DNA of 64,000 nt from Lyngbya sp. PCC 8106 (GTDB lineage: Bacteria > Cyanobacteriota > Cyanobacteriia > Cyanobacteriales > Microcoleaceae), in contig NZ_AAVU01000012.1 in the NCBI RefSeq assembly GCF_000169095.1, positions 1 through 64,000 on the forward strand, read 5' to 3'. Positions 17,139-26,741 of the stretch are shown one piece after another; position 1 is the stretch's first letter; each line of letters starts with the position of its first letter. Position numbers and translations under genes: made by a program. A model generated the notes under the pieces. That model had not been told where the DNA came from. It saw only the letters and a program-made list of their open reading frames with translations, and searched no databases.

Positions 17139-19037
17139 TCAACTCTTGATTCCCTCGACTGTCGTATTTTGATATTGAGTTTCAAGGCGAGAAATGTGTT
17201 GATTATTGGGCTGAAGAAGAATTAATCTTTCAGGTGCAAGATGAACAAACCAAGGAAAGGGACGATCTCTCAATTTCGCCCATTTTTCTTTAAAAACTTC
17301 GGCTTGTAAATGATAATCATCAGGACTATTTGAAGGTCGATGTAGTTTGAGATAAAGCGTCATTCGGTGTTGAGTTTCACTGGTCATTGCCAACCAACAA
17401 GGGAAAGTATTCGGGTGATTATTGGTTTCAGGAAAGGTAAATTGATGGGCGCGAAATCCGACATGAGAAAGAGTTTCTGGAATCGGTTCTGCGGTTTGTA
17501 AAATACATCCCCAGTCAATCGCATCAACTTGATTTTGATTTTGATTAAAAGCGATCGCCGGAGAGAAATTCTTACATCCAGTTAATTGTGCAACTCTGAA
17601 AACAGAAGGATGTTCAAAAATATCTTGTTTGCGTCCTTGAGTGATAATTTTACCCTGATCAATAACTAACAAATTTTCACAAACGCGATAAGCTTCTTCT
17701 AGGTTATGAGTGACAAATAATGTGACTCCGTTGTGTTCCTTAAGGGTGGAAATAATCAGTTTTTCGACTTGATCACGTAGATGAGTATCTAGCGCCGAAA
17801 GTGGTTCATCAAGTAATAACGCTTCCGGTTTACTGGCTAACGCCCTCGCTAACGCCACCCGTTGCTGTTGACCCCCTGAAAGTTCACGAGGATAGCGATC
17901 ACCCATTCCACCTAACTGAACTGAAATAAGCTGTCGTTCAACTTGTTGTTTAATCATTGAAGATGACAACCCCTTCGGCAAACCAAAGGCAATATTTTCA
18001 GCAATAGTTAAGTGAGGAAATAGAGCATAATTTTGGAATAAATAGCCGATATTTCGCTGACAACTAGGTAAATTAATCCCCCGTTCAGAGTCATAAAGTA
18101 CCCGTCCATTGAGGATGATTTGACCCCGATCAGGCGTTTCCAAACCCGCCACACATCGCAAAACAAAGCTTTTTCCCGCACCTGAACCGCCCAATAATCC
18201 TAACGGTTGTTCGGAGGTACTAAACGACACATCTAAAACAAAATTTTGTAGTTCTTTTTGAATATTAACAATCAATTCGGGTTGGCAAATTGTCTCAGAA
18301 ATAGGAAAGAAATGATATTCTAAATCTAAAGAAGAATTCTGAGATTTTCTCCCATTTTTATTTTTCCGAGAACTTGCTTCTTCTGACCAATTCACCGCCG
18401 TAATAATGCCTAAAGAAATCACTAAAATCACAATAACCCAGGCAAAAGCTACATCCATTCTTCCACCTTCAGCCGCAAAAAAGATCGCAACCGGGATGGT
18501 TTGAGTACGTCCGGGAATACTTCCTGCTAACATTAAAGTTGCCCCAAATTCACCCAAAGAACGAGCAAAAGCTAGCATTGTTCCTGAGAATAATCCGGGT
18601 TTAGCCAGAGGAAGCATAACTCGCCAAAAAATTGTCCATTCAGAAGCACCTAAAGTTCTCGCACAAGCTAATAGACTCCTATCAATTTGTTTGAAAGCAC
18701 CTAAAGCCGTTTTATACATTAGGGGAAAGGCGACGACTATTGCGGCAATAACGGTTGCATACCACGTAAAAATTACCGAGAAATTAACCGTTGATAGCAG
18801 TTTTCCTAAAGGGCCGTATCTACCAAATAAAACTAACAGAAGAAAACCGACAACGGTTGGCGGTAAAACCAGAGGAGCAGTTAAAATTCCATCAATTAAT
18901 CCTTTGCCTTTGCCGTGATAACTGAACATCAAACGGGCTGAAATTGTTCCTAAAAAGAAAGTGATAATGGTGGCAATAATCGCGGCTCTAAAGGAAATAA
19001 AAGCGGGAGAGAGATCGGAAAATACTTCTTCAAACAT
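17139..19037 (-). CDS. modBC: Fused molybdate ABC transporter permease and ATPase (ModBC)
   Basis: One 632-aa chain combines the inner-membrane permease and the cytoplasmic ATPase for molybdate import. The first 220 residues have five or six membrane segments and the EAA loop (ACARTLGASEWTIFWRVMLP). After a polar linker follows an ABC domain with Walker A GGSGAGKS, signature LSGGQQQRVALARAL, Walker B ALLLDEPLSALD and H-loop VTHNLEEA, then a C-terminal regulatory tail (TOBE-like). ModB-ModC fusions are known in cyanobacteria. It lies 136 bp downstream of modA on the same strand, forming an operon. Molybdate is needed for the nitrogenase encoded 33 kb away and for nitrate reductase. Confidence 0.95.
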   Translation of the reverse strand: MFEEVFSDLSPAFISFRAAIIATIITFFLGTISARLMFSYHGKGKGLIDGILTAPLVLPPTVVGFLLLVLFGRYGPLGKLLSTVNFSVIFTWYATVIAAIVVAFPLMYKTALGAFKQIDRSLLACARTLGASEWTIFWRVMLPLAKPGLFSGTMLAFARSLGEFGATLMLAGSIPGRTQTIPVAIFFAAEGGRMDVAFAWVIVILVISLGIITAVNWSEEASSRKNKNGRKSQNSSLDLEYHFFPISETICQPELIVNIQKELQNFVLDVSFSTSEQPLGLLGGSGAGKSFVLRCVAGLETPDRGQIILNGRVLYDSERGINLPSCQRNIGYLFQNYALFPHLTIAENIAFGLPKGLSSSMIKQQVERQLISVQLGGMGDRYPRELSGGQQQRVALARALASKPEALLLDEPLSALDTHLRDQVEKLIISTLKEHNGVTLFVTHNLEEAYRVCENLLVIDQGKIITQGRKQDIFEHPSVFRVAQLTGCKNFSPAIAFNQNQNQVDAIDWGCILQTAEPIPETLSHVGFRAHQFTFPETNNHPNTFPCWLAMTSETQHRMTLYLKLHRPSNSPDDYHLQAEVFKEKWAKLRDRPFPWFVHLAPERLILLQPNNQHISRLETQYQNTTVEGIKS

Positions 19038-19173
19038 TAATCTATTTATCGGGTGTAAAAACTATTTTTGATCTTGTTTTTTGACTGGAAAATCTTAACT
19101 CATTTGCCAATTAAAAACTGTAGCGTTTGAATACATAATTGGCTGTGTTAATTGACTCTGTTCTCAACAATAT

Positions 19174-19986
19174 TTAGGGTTCTACAATTCCAAATCCATA
19201 TTGTTCAAACACCGCTTTTGACTGTTCACGGTCGAGAAATTGAATAAAATCTTTTGCAACTTCCGGGTTTTTACTGCTTTGAATGACGGCAACCGGATAA
19301 ATAATTGGAGAATGAGACTCTGCGGGTGCAGTTGCCACAATTTTAACTTTGTCCGAGATTTTGGCATCGGAACTATACACAATTCCCGCATCAACATTTC
19401 CACTTTCAACATAAGTTAAAACTTGACGTACATTTTTGGCATAAACTTCTTTGGGTTGTACAGTTTCCAGTAAATTGAGGGAAGTTAAGACTTCTTGAGC
19501 ATATTTTCCCGCCGGAACACTTTCGGGTTCACCGACTGCTATTTTTTCCACTGAATCGGTTGTTAAGTCTTCAAAGCTTTTGACTTGGTTTTCTGCTTTG
19601 GGAACAATTAAAACCATTTCATTTTTGAGTAAATTTTGGCGAGTTCCCGAGAGTAACAGCTCTTTTTCTTCTAGCGCGTTCATCTGTTTGGGAGCAGCAG
19701 AAATAAACACATCAACCGGGGCGCCTTGTTCGATTTGTTGTTGGAGAGAACCGGAAGAAGCCAAATTATAAGTCAGTTTTACTGCTGGGTTTTCTTGTTC
19801 ATAAATGGGTTGAATGGCGTTGATTGCATCGGTGAGACTGGCGGCGGCGGAAACGATTAATTCGGTTTGTTCTGTCGAACTCACCGGAGTTGTATTGGTT
19901 TGTTGATTGGTTTGGCTACAGCCAACCGCTAGAACGAAAGAAAGGACAAAGCCACAAGCCAGGTTCAGGATACGACGACGATTCAT
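19174..19986 (-). CDS. modA: Molybdate-binding lipoprotein ModA
   Basis: A 270-aa periplasmic substrate-binding protein. The N-terminus is a lipoprotein signal (MNRRRILNLACGFVLSFVLA, lipobox VGCS), so the mature protein is membrane-anchored on its Cys. Family blocks are clear: LIVSAAASLTDAINAIQPIY, KLTYNLASSGSLQQQIEQGA, DVFISAAPKQMN, ALTYVESGNVDAGIVYSSDA-like segment, and AVIQSSKNPEVAKDFIQFL. The two Ser/Ala oxyanion contacts (SAAASL, ASSGSL) match molybdate binders. First gene of the modA-modBC unit. The upstream DNA (19987-20040) contains overlapping GTA...TAC pairs with 9-nt spacing, not the 8 nt of an NtcA site. Confidence 0.95.
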   Translation of the reverse strand: MNRRRILNLACGFVLSFVLAVGCSQTNQQTNTTPVSSTEQTELIVSAAASLTDAINAIQPIYEQENPAVKLTYNLASSGSLQQQIEQGAPVDVFISAAPKQMNALEEKELLLSGTRQNLLKNEMVLIVPKAENQVKSFEDLTTDSVEKIAVGEPESVPAGKYAQEVLTSLNLLETVQPKEVYAKNVRQVLTYVESGNVDAGIVYSSDAKISDKVKIVATAPAESHSPIIYPVAVIQSSKNPEVAKDFIQFLDREQSKAVFEQYGFGIVEP

Positions 19987-20729
19987 AAGTGGGTTCTTTC
20001 TGGAGAATCAGTTTGCTAGTTTTTTTGACGTATGTACAAAATACTTACCACATTAAGTGAATTCTTTTTTTGTTTGTGTAGTTCCCAATACAGAATATAA
20101 ATATTTTGTTAGCTATTAATCAGAAGCGCAAAGTGCGTCAAAAAAAGTTCGCAATCTTAGCAACGAGTCCGCGAAAGTCAACATCTGTCTTCCCCCTCAA
20201 TGATCTCAGGAGAGTCACAAAAAAAAGACACCCAGATGACAAAATTTGCTACCTTTGTGTCGTGTATGTCTTTATGGGGAGTAGATTCAGGTCACTCTCT
20301 TGACAGACGTGACGCCCTGCCAATATACTCAATAGTGCCTAAATTGCGTTTCAGATTAGGGGAGTCGCGAATAGTTCCCTTGGGGAAAGGCTCATCGGGT
20401 TAAAAATAGATAGCGGCTTTTTTACCTGCGATCGCAAAATGCTGTCTCCGTCCAAAAACTCCCCCAAATGAACTTAGGGGAGTCTTAAAGCGGATGAATT
20501 CGTTTCAACTGAAAAATCTAGGATTTTCCTAGATGTAAGGCTGATGTAGTTTCTGATGAACTGTTTTCGTCTATTTGGGGTCACTAAAATCAATGAGCTG
20601 AGTCATGTAACCGATAACAACAACATCTTGCCCAATTTTTGACAATTGTTAACTCGATTACATTACAGTGAACTCTATAGAGTTATGCTAGGTACACTTA
20701 CCATTTAACTCAGTTGCCAGCTTGGAAAC
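19987..20729. other. Intergenic region upstream of modA
   Basis: About 740 bp with no supported gene; two short plus-strand frames (20106-20403) have poor composition and no ribosome site. It holds the modA promoter and the 3' flank of the DUF4327 gene, including the hairpin at 20458-20483 and a HIP1 octamer at 20428-20435. Confidence 0.4.
20458..20483. terminator. Hairpin, possible terminator of the DUF4327 gene
   Basis: ACTCCCC (20458-20464) and GGGGAGT (20477-20483) are perfect arms around a 12-nt loop. It is about 250 nt past the DUF4327 stop; no strong U-run follows, so the terminator role is tentative. Confidence 0.4.
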
Positions 20730-20954
20730 TTAATCGTTGTCCCACTTCTCGGAACCGATCAAATCGCCAATTCGATCTCGTAGCAGGAAATTGCAAGCTT
20801 CTAACTCGCATTCTACACCTGCCCATTCCCGAGCCGGAATATATTGGCAAAGCGTATAAATAGGCTGTTGACGACTAACAGTACCTTTACTGACGAGTTC
20901 GCGGGCCTCGTCTTTGATCAAGTTGAGTGAGTATTGAACAGTGGTGTAAGTCAT
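20730..20954 (-). CDS. DUF4327 family protein (74 aa)
   Basis: A small soluble protein restricted to cyanobacteria. The family signature is visible almost end to end: SLNLIKDEARELVSKG, SRQQPIYTLCQYIPAREW, ECELEACNFLLRDRIGDLIG and a final acidic WDND. Function is unknown in the family. A GAGGGA ribosome site lies about 8 nt before ATG 20954. It stands alone, with long non-coding DNA on both sides. Confidence 0.9.
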   Translation of the reverse strand: MTYTTVQYSLNLIKDEARELVSKGTVSRQQPIYTLCQYIPAREWAGVECELEACNFLLRDRIGDLIGSEKWDND

Positions 20955-21339
20955 AAGATTTTCCCTCTTGGGGTTGCCTTGGGTGGTTTATGGCATCAGT
21001 ATCTAATCATAATGGAAAAATTGCATTTAGGGAAGTGTTTTTTTCAGTATAAGTGAATACAATTCTGCCCTAATCTTTCCATTAACCGATTAAAATGTCA
21101 TGATATCAGCATCAAAAGCTGACTAGGACGGGGTTAGGGGACTTAAGTCCCTCGTTCATTGCTCAAGTTCAACCGATGTTGATTCATAAAAAAAACAAAT
21201 CTCCTGGCAAGCTGAAATATGCTATGCCAAATACGGATGGATAATAAAACTGTAATTTCTTGATGAGATCAACCTTAAGTCCGCAGGCGATCGCCTCTCC
21301 ATTCTTACATAACTTGCAACTCTACAACTGTACAGAGCT
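20955..21339. other. Intergenic region with a 14-bp palindrome
   Basis: No gene seen. GGGACTTAAGTCCC at 21138-21151 is a perfect 14-bp palindrome, between the promoter side of the DUF4327 gene and the 3' end of the GH3 gene. A HIP1 octamer sits at 21289-21296. Confidence 0.45.
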
Positions 21340-22947
21340 TTACATTCCGAATAAAGTTTTTAAGGCAATCACCTGAGCCGATGGCATTTGACCAAAAGAG
21401 AAAATATAGGGCAAATGCGATGGAATTTCAGATCGAAATCGTTCTAAAGCATAAGGACTACCGTAAATCACTAAGGCTTGCAATTGACTCATTTTTAATA
21501 AATTCTTAAGCATAATCTCTGCAACCTCAGTTAAACCCGCACTCCCCCGAAAAGGATTTCCTCGAAGAAAAATCTGAAGTAGCGTTAAACTCGTCTCTGA
21601 GTTGAGGGATTCCTGAAAAGGTTGATTTTTTGAATCAATTAATTGTAGTTGATAACCCCATTCAGCCGGAAGTGCGATCGCCGGAGTATGATTTCCTAAG
21701 AAACCACAGTTTAACAGATCATCGACAATCACCACATTTCGCAGTTGAGGGGTTTCGGTCTGTGAAGGTTGTTTGACGGGGATAGTTCCCCCCATCTTCA
21801 GCGTTTCCTGCAAAACAGTCGAAACCGTTGCTTGAGCCACCGCACTCGATAACCTTTGACTCAAATCCCGAAAAGTGTGTTTTTCAATTTCAGACGGAAA
21901 TAGACCCGGATGTTGTGCATTCCAACCCGGATAAACTTTCGCCTTAGCCGAACATATTCGTTGAACCGAAGATCGTATCCGCTCAGGGGAAATTCGACCC
22001 GAAACCACCGCATCGCAAACCGAGCGAATAGCCACCTCTGGATCAACAGGCATGAGTATAATATCAGCTCCGGCCTCAACTGCCAACACCGGGGCTTCTT
22101 CTGGGCTATACTGGTTGGCGATCGCACCCATAACCAAAGCATCCGTCACAATCAACCCGTTAAATCCGAGCTTCTGACGCAACTGACCCGTTAAAATCGA
22201 ACGAGATAAAGTCGCAGGTCGTTGGTTATCCCAAGCCGCAATCAACAGATGAGCGCTCATCACCGCATCAACCCCCGTAGAAATCGCTTCTCGAAACGGG
22301 ATCAACTCTAGTTCATTGAGTCGTTGAGCAGAATGAGGAATTGTCGGTAATTCTAAATGAGAATCAATCGCCGTGTCACCATGACCCGGAAAATGTTTGG
22401 CTGTCGTCAGAACCGGATAAGATTGACAACCCCGAATAAAAGCGCTCGCCAACCGACTGACTGTAGCTGGAGTCTCCCCAAACGAACGTACATTAATCAC
22501 CGGGTTGTCTGGATTATTATTGACATCTACAACCGGAGCCAAGATCCAGTTTAAACCAATCGCCTGCGCTTCTAAAGCGGTGATGTTCCCCATCTGTTTC
22601 GCCGCTTCTACAGCCTGCTGAGGTTGGGAACTTGCCAACGAACCGAGCGCCATCGGGGGGGGAAACCAAGTTGCTCCTGCAAAGCGTTGACCCACCCCTT
22701 CTTCAATATCTGCGGCTAGCAGCAACGGGAACTTCGCCCAAGCTTGGAGTTGTTGAGTCCGAACAGCTATTTCCACAGCGCTACCATCAACGAGGAGAAC
22801 CCCGCCTACCCCTAAGTCTTGTAACCAATGTTTTAACTGTGCGGCGGGAGGTTCCCAAGCCCGATAGCGAATTTGATGGTCAAAAAGATAACCAGAGGCT
22901 CGAACCACGACCATCTGGGCGACTTGTTCTGCTAGCGAGAGATTCAT
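21340..22947 (-). CDS. Glycoside hydrolase family 3, NagZ-like beta-N-acetylhexosaminidase
   Basis: A 535-aa GH3 enzyme, probably cleaving beta-linked N-acetylglucosamine from peptidoglycan fragments. The diagnostic NagZ-type motif KHFPGHGDTAIDSH supplies the catalytic His/Asp dyad, and the nucleophile Asp is in LIVTDALVMGAI. Other blocks: LLAADIEEGVGQRF and LAPVVDVNNNPDNPVINVRS. The C-terminal 180 residues form an additional alpha/beta domain not found in short NagZ proteins. No signal peptide, so it is likely cytoplasmic. The ATG overlaps the rbfA stop (ATGA), so the two are translationally coupled. Confidence 0.9.
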   Translation of the reverse strand: MNLSLAEQVAQMVVVRASGYLFDHQIRYRAWEPPAAQLKHWLQDLGVGGVLLVDGSAVEIAVRTQQLQAWAKFPLLLAADIEEGVGQRFAGATWFPPPMALGSLASSQPQQAVEAAKQMGNITALEAQAIGLNWILAPVVDVNNNPDNPVINVRSFGETPATVSRLASAFIRGCQSYPVLTTAKHFPGHGDTAIDSHLELPTIPHSAQRLNELELIPFREAISTGVDAVMSAHLLIAAWDNQRPATLSRSILTGQLRQKLGFNGLIVTDALVMGAIANQYSPEEAPVLAVEAGADIILMPVDPEVAIRSVCDAVVSGRISPERIRSSVQRICSAKAKVYPGWNAQHPGLFPSEIEKHTFRDLSQRLSSAVAQATVSTVLQETLKMGGTIPVKQPSQTETPQLRNVVIVDDLLNCGFLGNHTPAIALPAEWGYQLQLIDSKNQPFQESLNSETSLTLLQIFLRGNPFRGSAGLTEVAEIMLKNLLKMSQLQALVIYGSPYALERFRSEIPSHLPYIFSFGQMPSAQVIALKTLFGM

Positions 22948-23372
22948 TCCGGTTGTGAATTATCAGAAATGTATTGCTCTGAAGAATCCTCCAGAGGAAG
23001 AGGATCTTCATCTGGTTTGCTGTTTTCAGAAATGTGATTCAGCAGCGACAACATTTTATCACCTCGCTCCAACGAACGATCTTCTAAAAACAAAACTTCT
23101 GGAGTTCGACGTAAACGGACTCGTTGACCCAGAGAGGAGCGGATATAGCCTGTCGCCGCTCGTAAACCTTCCATCGTTTCTTTTCGAGCTTCTTCGGTAC
23201 CGTAAATGCTCACAAAGATTTTAACGTGTTGAAGATCACCTGCAACATTCACATCTGTGATGCTCACCATACCACTTCCAACTCGATCATCTTTCACTTC
23301 TTGCAATAATATTTGACTCACCTCCCGTTTAATCAACGCAGCAACCCGGGAAACGCGACGATCTGTAGGCAT
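22944..23372 (-). CDS. rbfA: Ribosome-binding factor A (RbfA)
   Basis: A 142-aa ribosome assembly factor that binds the 30S subunit and helps mature the 16S rRNA 5' end. The KH-like fold is recognisable: RRVSRVAALIKREVSQILLQ, DDRVGSGMVSITDVNVAGDL and TGYIRSSLGQRVRLRRTPEV. The tail after about residue 110 is acidic (SKPDEDPLPLEDSSEQ). ATG 23372 is preceded by AGGTG at good spacing; an in-frame GTG at 23384 is possible but less likely. First gene of a two-gene unit with the GH3 gene, 4-bp overlap. Confidence 0.95.
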   Translation of the reverse strand: MPTDRRVSRVAALIKREVSQILLQEVKDDRVGSGMVSITDVNVAGDLQHVKIFVSIYGTEEARKETMEGLRAATGYIRSSLGQRVRLRRTPEVLFLEDRSLERGDKMLSLLNHISENSKPDEDPLPLEDSSEQYISDNSQPE

Positions 23373-23872
23373 GACAATCTTCACCTAAGCTAGACTCCTA
23401 CCAGTGTAGCGTGAGGTCTTCCCCTGTTTCTCAACTTCTCAATCTGGGGAACTCTTTTGTCACTCTACGGAGTCAGATCGCTTAACAGGCAATTTTATCC
23501 GTTATTTATCAGTCCCAACTTTTCAAAAATTGTTGATCAGAAATTTATTGAAATCTCATTAATTGTGCTTTTCTGCTGTTCAAAATGACTAACTTTTCGG
23601 AAGGGGTTTTAGATCCGAATTGAATACCCCTTGAAAAGATTGGTCTAAAATACAGAGACTTTAAGAGGCATAACTCTAAGCTGAAGTATTAGATCAACCC
23701 TCTCAAAATAGAATTCATCAAATAAAAAAAATTAATTTAATTCTCAAATTTGCCGGAGATACTCAAAAATAGATCGAAATTAAATTTACAAGAGAGTTTG
23801 TCAAAGATTAATTAGAACAACTCCAAGTCAGACCACAAAATACGCTCAAGTTGAATTCTGAGTGAGTTTATC
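23373..23872. other. Divergent intergenic region between rbfA and the transglutaminase-like gene
   Basis: About 500 bp, AT-rich, no open frame of interest. Should contain both promoters; no distinctive motif seen. Confidence 0.35.
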
Positions 23873-25072
23873 ATGTCAATTAAATTACTCGCACTTTCCC
23901 AATATCAGGTGCTAGTTGGGGTAAGTTTTTTCTGCCTGTTCATTATTGGAATCAAGCTGATATTATCCTCAAAAAATAATATGAATAATCTCAATCATCA
24001 AGTTGTCTTTTCCAGTCCTATTAAAATTTTAGGGTTGTTCAAGTCAATCAAAATCCGACGAACACAGAAAAAAATCTTTGCGATTAGTTTAGCACTTCTC
24101 ACCTGTTTTGCGGTACTCAGTCCTCTAACCAGTTTCAAAGCCTTTGCAGGTTATTCTCGCTTTCCAGATAGCTTACAACGACAAACCCCCACATTTCAAG
24201 CTCAAAAAAACTGGCCCTGGGAAGGAACAAATATTCATCCTCTGGTGACTCGAATGCCCCTCGCCGCAGAAACCAGTATAGCAGCAGTCGCCCAATATAT
24301 TACACAACGAGAATCTGATCCTTTTTTAGTCGTTAAAGCCTTGCATGATTATGTTGTGACAAGGGTTGAATATGATATGGCTGCTTATAAACGCAAATAT
24401 TATCCACCTCAAGACGCCCAAACCGTTTTTAGAACAGGTAAAGCAGTCTGTTCAGGATATGCTAGATTAATGCAAGCATTAGGAGAAGTAGCTGGTATAG
24501 AAGTCGCTTATATTACTGGAGATTATCGAGATCTGACTGGGGGTTTAAGTGGTGAAGGTCATGCCTGGAATGGAGTTAAAATTAATGGTAAATGGTATTT
24601 GGTAGATGCGACTTGGGATACCGGATATTTAAACGGTTCGGAGTATATAAAACAGTACCGAACCAACTATTTACTTGCACCGCCTGATGTGATGTCAATG
24701 ACTCATTTTCCCACTGACCCCGCGTGGCAATTATTACCTCGTCCTTTATCTCGTCCTGAGTTTATTCGACAGCCTGCATTACAACCCGACTTTTTTGCTG
24801 AAGGGTTCCGGTTAATAGCACCCAAACGTTCAAATATTCGTGTTCAAAATAAAGTTGCTATTCAGGTAGAAAACTCTAAAAATCGTTGGATGATGGCGGA
24901 AGTTGTTCCCCAAGGAAGCAGACAAACATTTCTTTGTAGTCCTCCCACTCGTCAAACCTCTAATATTAGTTGTTCTTTACCGGGTTCAGGAAACCATGAA
25001 GTTCGGCTTTTTAGCAGTCGAGATGAGTATGGAACCTATAAATATTTAGGGGGATTTCGGTTCACAACATAG
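23873..25072 (+). CDS. Transglutaminase-like cysteine peptidase, membrane-anchored
   Basis: A 399-aa protein with two N-terminal hydrophobic stretches (about 12-31 and 68-92, the second ending AFA) and an extracytoplasmic papain-fold transglutaminase core. The catalytic triad is intact: Cys in GKAVCSGYARLMQ, His in GEGHAWNGVKI and Asp in YLVDATWDTGY. This arrangement resembles the kyphoscoliosis-peptidase/transglutaminase-like proteins of bacteria, which act on cell-surface or wall substrates. The C-terminal 120 residues look like a beta-sandwich (RSNIRVQNKVAIQVENS), perhaps a binding domain. A terminator follows at 25127. Substrate unknown. Confidence 0.88.
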   Translation: MSIKLLALSQYQVLVGVSFFCLFIIGIKLILSSKNNMNNLNHQVVFSSPIKILGLFKSIKIRRTQKKIFAISLALLTCFAVLSPLTSFKAFAGYSRFPDSLQRQTPTFQAQKNWPWEGTNIHPLVTRMPLAAETSIAAVAQYITQRESDPFLVVKALHDYVVTRVEYDMAAYKRKYYPPQDAQTVFRTGKAVCSGYARLMQALGEVAGIEVAYITGDYRDLTGGLSGEGHAWNGVKINGKWYLVDATWDTGYLNGSEYIKQYRTNYLLAPPDVMSMTHFPTDPAWQLLPRPLSRPEFIRQPALQPDFFAEGFRLIAPKRSNIRVQNKVAIQVENSKNRWMMAEVVPQGSRQTFLCSPPTRQTSNISCSLPGSGNHEVRLFSSRDEYGTYKYLGGFRFTT

Positions 25073-25126
25073 ACAAAAGTTTATGTTATTTTGAGTCTAA
25101 ATAAACATCAAAATAACTGAGTTAAC

Positions 25127-25162
25127 GATGGGTTAAATTATCCTAGCCCATCTCATTTTTTT
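25127..25162 (+). terminator. Rho-independent terminator of the transglutaminase-like gene
   Basis: GATGGGTTA (25127-25135) pairs with TAGCCCATC (25144-25152), 9 bp with one G-U, followed after three bases by a run of seven T (25156-25162). Located 54 nt after the stop codon. Confidence 0.85.
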
Positions 25163-25330
25163 ATTCGGGAGTTTCAATATCAACTTGAACGTAAATATCT
25201 AATTATAATAAAATAACAAAATTATCAACAATGAAGTTTTTGATTAAATAGAGTAGATGTGATCACTTTTTAGAATAACCTCTCCCTAAATCCCTCTCCT
25301 GCGAGGCGAAAGACCTTTAAGAATCTATCC

Positions 25331-25855
25331 TTATTTCACTTCATCTGTATTAATTAAATTTATCGCTTGATTCAAAATTTCGACTCGATTAACCTTTTGT
25401 TCTAATTCTCGATAATCATAGCGTCCTTCTTCCACTTCTAGAGAAGCTTTGTTAATAGCTTGGGGATAGGCTTTTTCTAAGATTTGATACAATTCTTCTG
25501 TCTTCAAATAAACTCCTTTTGATTTGGGACGTTCGTTTAAATCTTGAATTTCTAAAGCGGAGTTGCGAATGGAAACATCCCAGGAACGAGTGGTGCGATT
25601 TTCGGCTTGTTGTTTAATTAAATGGAGTAGCAAAATGATGGCATAACTACGAATATTGTTAATAATATCTTTGCGACCCATTTCCTCTAACTCGTCAACT
25701 AGGGTTAATGATCCTTTGATGTCGCCTTTCAGTAGCAATTGTTTTAATTCTAGAATTTCTTCCATTATCTGAAAATTAATCAAGGATAATTTGATTTTAG
25801 CATTGAGAACTTCTCTAAATTCCTTTGAACCTGTTAGGTTTAATACTTGTTTCAT
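25331..25855 (-). CDS. DUF29 family protein
   Basis: A 174-aa protein whose residues 31-170 are a typical DUF29 domain: MEEILELKQLLLKGDIKGSL, NNIRSYAIILLLHLIKQQAE, TRSWDVSIRNSALEIQDLN and INKASLEVEEGRYDYRELE. DUF29 proteins are abundant in cyanobacteria and have no established function. The first 30 residues precede the usual start MEEILELK (ATG 25765), but ATG 25855 overlaps the stop of the upstream gene in an ATGA, which argues for coupled translation from the longer start. Last gene of a three-gene unit with the nuclease-fold and Tab2 genes. Confidence 0.88.
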   Translation of the reverse strand: MKQVLNLTGSKEFREVLNAKIKLSLINFQIMEEILELKQLLLKGDIKGSLTLVDELEEMGRKDIINNIRSYAIILLLHLIKQQAENRTTRSWDVSIRNSALEIQDLNERPKSKGVYLKTEELYQILEKAYPQAINKASLEVEEGRYDYRELEQKVNRVEILNQAINLINTDEVK

Positions 25856-26724
25856 AGAGATTCTAAGTAGCTACGAATTCCACCCATATAAAATAAATCT
25901 TCCATCCGAATACAGTTGGGATTATTAATCATCTGAGTAGGTTTCCAACCCGCCATCAAAAGTTCAGGTTGAGAACTTGTCCGCTCTCCTTCAACAAAAC
26001 TCAACAATAGTACAAAAATACACACTTTATTTTTCTTTAACTCATCTTGTGTAACTCGCCATTTAACTTCTTGTATAGATGTACTGATGTTATAAAAAAA
26101 ACTTAAAAACACTTCTTCATCATCAAGATCATCATAAACCTTTGTTTGAGTATCAATCCGAAACAAGGCATGAGTTTTAACCTGTATACCAATATTTTTG
26201 TCTTTTTTTAAGTTCAAGTAAACTCCTCCATCTCCATGTGGGTATCGTTTATAGTCAACTCCTGTGATTAATCCTCCTAAATAGAGGTTAACAGCTTCTT
26301 CTCCGAGTTTGCCTATGTAATGGTTCATATATTGATCCGCTTGATAATTAGTCTCAAAATCTTCACTTTCTCCACAATACCAGTCATTCTCATCTTCTTG
26401 ATAATATTTCCAACTCATTTCCAGGCAAAACCGATGGATGTATTCTTGAAAACAAATTTCGCAGTCTTTATCTTCCCAATAAAAAGAACAAATCAAGTCT
26501 ATCTGAATTAATTCACAACAAACATCATAATAATTATTATGATACTTATAATAATTATTATGATAACTTGGATCTGAAAATATCACTTTACTTAATAAAT
26601 ATTGCTCGCTAACACGAGGATAACCTGATGATTCTAGCCAGAATTCTTGAACATAATATTTAAAACGAGCGATAAAATCTTGTTGTTGTGAGACGAGAAT
26701 TTTTTCCCAAGTTAATTCTTTCAT
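25852..26724 (-). CDS. Putative PD-(D/E)xK-type nuclease-fold protein
   Basis: A 290-aa protein I cannot name. In its middle (about 150-190) it has the look of a restriction-endonuclease-like core: GKLGEEAVNLYLGG (helix with Glu), a Gly/Asp-rich strand (YPHGDGGVYLNL) and the strand IGIQVKTHA with the QVK signature. Further blocks, KWRVTQDELKKNKVCIFVLL and LLMAGWKPTQMI, fit cyanobacterial proteins of this fold. The metal-binding Asp usually expected in DGGVDL is Tyr here, so activity is uncertain. The N-terminal half is Trp/Tyr/Cys-rich and has a short internal duplication (HNNYYKYHNNYYD). ATG 26724 is 17 bp after the Tab2 stop; a TTG at 26763 is less likely. Coupled to DUF29 by ATGA. Confidence 0.65.
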   Translation of the reverse strand: MKELTWEKILVSQQQDFIARFKYYVQEFWLESSGYPRVSEQYLLSKVIFSDPSYHNNYYKYHNNYYDVCCELIQIDLICSFYWEDKDCEICFQEYIHRFCLEMSWKYYQEDENDWYCGESEDFETNYQADQYMNHYIGKLGEEAVNLYLGGLITGVDYKRYPHGDGGVYLNLKKDKNIGIQVKTHALFRIDTQTKVYDDLDDEEVFLSFFYNISTSIQEVKWRVTQDELKKNKVCIFVLLLSFVEGERTSSQPELLMAGWKPTQMINNPNCIRMEDLFYMGGIRSYLESL

Positions 26725-26741
26725 AAAGTTAAATTTTGATT

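Noticed and set aside
20020..20052. NtcA site upstream of modA
   Set aside because: GTA and TAC are spaced by 9 bp in both overlapping versions, not the required 8, and no -10 box at the right distance was found.
20106..20403. Two small frames upstream of modA
   Set aside because: No ribosome site, random composition, no family resemblance.
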